Source: Adhaeribacter radiodurans (GTDB taxonomy: Bacteria > Bacteroidota > Bacteroidia > Cytophagales > Hymenobacteraceae). Taken from it: a stretch of 64,000 nt of DNA. The stretch covers positions 2,170,001-2,234,000 of the forward strand of contig NZ_CP055153.1 in NCBI RefSeq assembly GCF_014075995.1. The letters run 5' to 3'. A program made the position numbers and the translations under genes. The notes under the pieces are model-generated. The model saw only the letters and a list, made by a program, of their open reading frames with translations, did not search any database and was not told the origin of the DNA. Of this stretch, positions 63,204 to 64,000 are shown in pieces (the stretch's first letter is position 1; each line of letters opens with the position of its first letter).

Positions 63204-64000
63204 ATGCGCTTTGGCTATGCTTCCATTAATTTAACTTTGGCTGCTCAAAAAATTCAGGTAAACCGTTCCATGATGAAACGGACTTACCAGGAGAAAGGAG
63301 TTTCCTATGCTTCGTCGCTGGCCCTGGCAAATTTTACTGATTTTGAAAAGGTTTTAGATTGGAATATAGAGCATAAAATTTTGTTTTTCCGGATGAGTTC
63401 GGATATGCTCCCTTGGATGAGTCAGTACCAGGTAGTGGATTTACCAGATTTCGAACAAATTAGTAAAATTTTACAGCGTTGCGGTGAAAAGGCTGCCCAA
63501 AGCGGACTTCGTTTGACCTACCATCCCGGACCGTTTAACGTTTTGGCGGCTCAGTCTCCTAATGTATTAAGTAAAACTTTGCACGAACTCGACCAGCACG
63601 CCGTGGTTATGGATTTACTAAACTTGCCGCAATCGCATTATGCCAAAATAAATATTCACGTGGGCGGCGCTTTTGGCGATAAAACCTCGGCCTTAGTCCG
63701 GTTTGCAGATAACTATATGCGCCTACCCGATAACGTCCGGAAAAGACTGGCCGTTGAAAACGACGACAAAGCCAATATGTTCAGTGTGAAGGATCTAATT
63801 TGGCTGCACGAACAAACTACTATTCCCATAACCTTTGATTATTTCCATCACCAATTTTGCACGGGTGGTTTAAGCGAAGAAGAAGCCTTATTAGCAGCCG
63901 TAAGTACATGGCCAAAAGATATAACTCCCGTTGTACATTATTCCAGCTCCAAGAAAAAGTACGAAGATCCCGCTTCCGTACAAACAGCGCATGCCGACTA
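63204..64000 (+). CDS. uvsE: UV-damage DNA endonuclease UvsE, partial at window end
   Basis: The frame starts at ATG 63204 and is open to the last base (about 265 residues, C-terminus outside the window). It encodes MRFGYASINLTLAAQKIQVN, FFRMSSDMLPWMSQYQ, LRLTYHPGPFNVLAAQSPN, NIHVGGAFGDKTSALVRF, LAVENDDKANMFSVKDLIWL and PITFDYFHHQFC, the signature blocks of UVDE. This enzyme nicks DNA 5' to UV photoproducts and other lesions. The metal-ligand His, Glu and Asp residues in these blocks are present. No signs of decay are visible. Confidence 0.92.
   Translation, partial: MRFGYASINLTLAAQKIQVNRSMMKRTYQEKGVSYASSLALANFTDFEKVLDWNIEHKILFFRMSSDMLPWMSQYQVVDLPDFEQISKILQRCGEKAAQSGLRLTYHPGPFNVLAAQSPNVLSKTLHELDQHAVVMDLLNLPQSHYAKINIHVGGAFGDKTSALVRFADNYMRLPDNVRKRLAVENDDKANMFSVKDLIWLHEQTTIPITFDYFHHQFCTGGLSEEEALLAAVSTWPKDITPVVHYSSSKKKYEDPASVQTAHAD

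Noticed and set aside
1-64000. tRNA, rRNA and CRISPR arrays
   Set aside because: No cloverleaf-like T-arm motif, rRNA block or regularly spaced repeat array was noticed on either strand; a dedicated RNA search was not possible here.

Overview
The window looks like a chromosome segment of a Bacteroidota bacterium, most likely order Cytophagales and close to Hymenobacteraceae such as Adhaeribacter. This is inferred from a TonB-dependent receptor with a carboxypeptidase-like plug extension, a type IX secretion sorting domain, SPASM/ATP-grasp peptide maturases of the Bacteroidota grasp-with-spasm type, weak or absent Shine-Dalgarno sequences, and generally AT-rich DNA. I found no tRNA, rRNA, CRISPR array or intact transposon.

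Layout. 1-3.8 kb: a decayed sensor-kinase N-terminus, a GH1-like glycosidase and a bestrophin channel. 4.3-10.1 kb: a four-gene export operon (TetR regulator, ABC exporter with a degenerate ATPase, HlyD adaptor, TolC channel). 10.7-15.0 kb: a flavin reductase pseudogene, a VOC dioxygenase-like protein, and a minus-strand pair of DcaP-like porin plus lipoprotein M20 peptidase. 16.0-22.7 kb: an AT-rich RiPP (ribosomally made, modified peptide) locus with a 49-residue GG-leader precursor, attenuator hairpin, ATP-grasp maturase (GwsG-like), an unknown 64-residue protein, SPASM maturase (GwsS-like), a C39-peptidase ABC exporter and an HlyD adaptor, closed by a perfect hairpin. 23.0-25.3 kb: four AT-rich minus-strand orphan genes, one a glycosyltransferase-like protein with no donor-binding half.

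26.1-33.3 kb: a DUF4142, cupredoxin and ECF sigma operon, then FolE with a flavin oxidoreductase, an SDR, a pirin fossil, a T9SS-tailed protein and two small secreted proteins. 34.3-39.6 kb: a TonB receptor carrying an extra C-terminal domain, a dead RAYT (REP-associated tyrosine transposase) gene with REP-like palindromes inside its reading frame, and a GntP permease. 40.1-43.2 kb: a small membrane protein, molybdate transporter modABC and a lipoprotein. 43.6-51.7 kb: a copper/heavy-metal efflux operon with a frameshifted CusA pump, a TolC-like channel and two adaptors; three proteins here carry the same Cys/His metal-binding motif. 52.0-64.0 kb: two large secreted propeller-type redox or sugar-linked proteins, pirin, a luciferase-like oxidoreductase, a DUF1080 protein, an NmrA-like reductase, a RibD-like reductase, and the start of UV-damage endonuclease UvsE, cut by the window end.

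The most unusual parts are the RiPP locus with its extra small protein and upstream 80-bp repeat, the exporter operon whose ATPase has lost its signature and catalytic glutamate, and the RAYT/REP remnant. The RiPP locus has an inner-membrane exporter and adaptor but no outer-membrane channel; the TolC encoded 6 kb upstream is one candidate partner, which is inference only.
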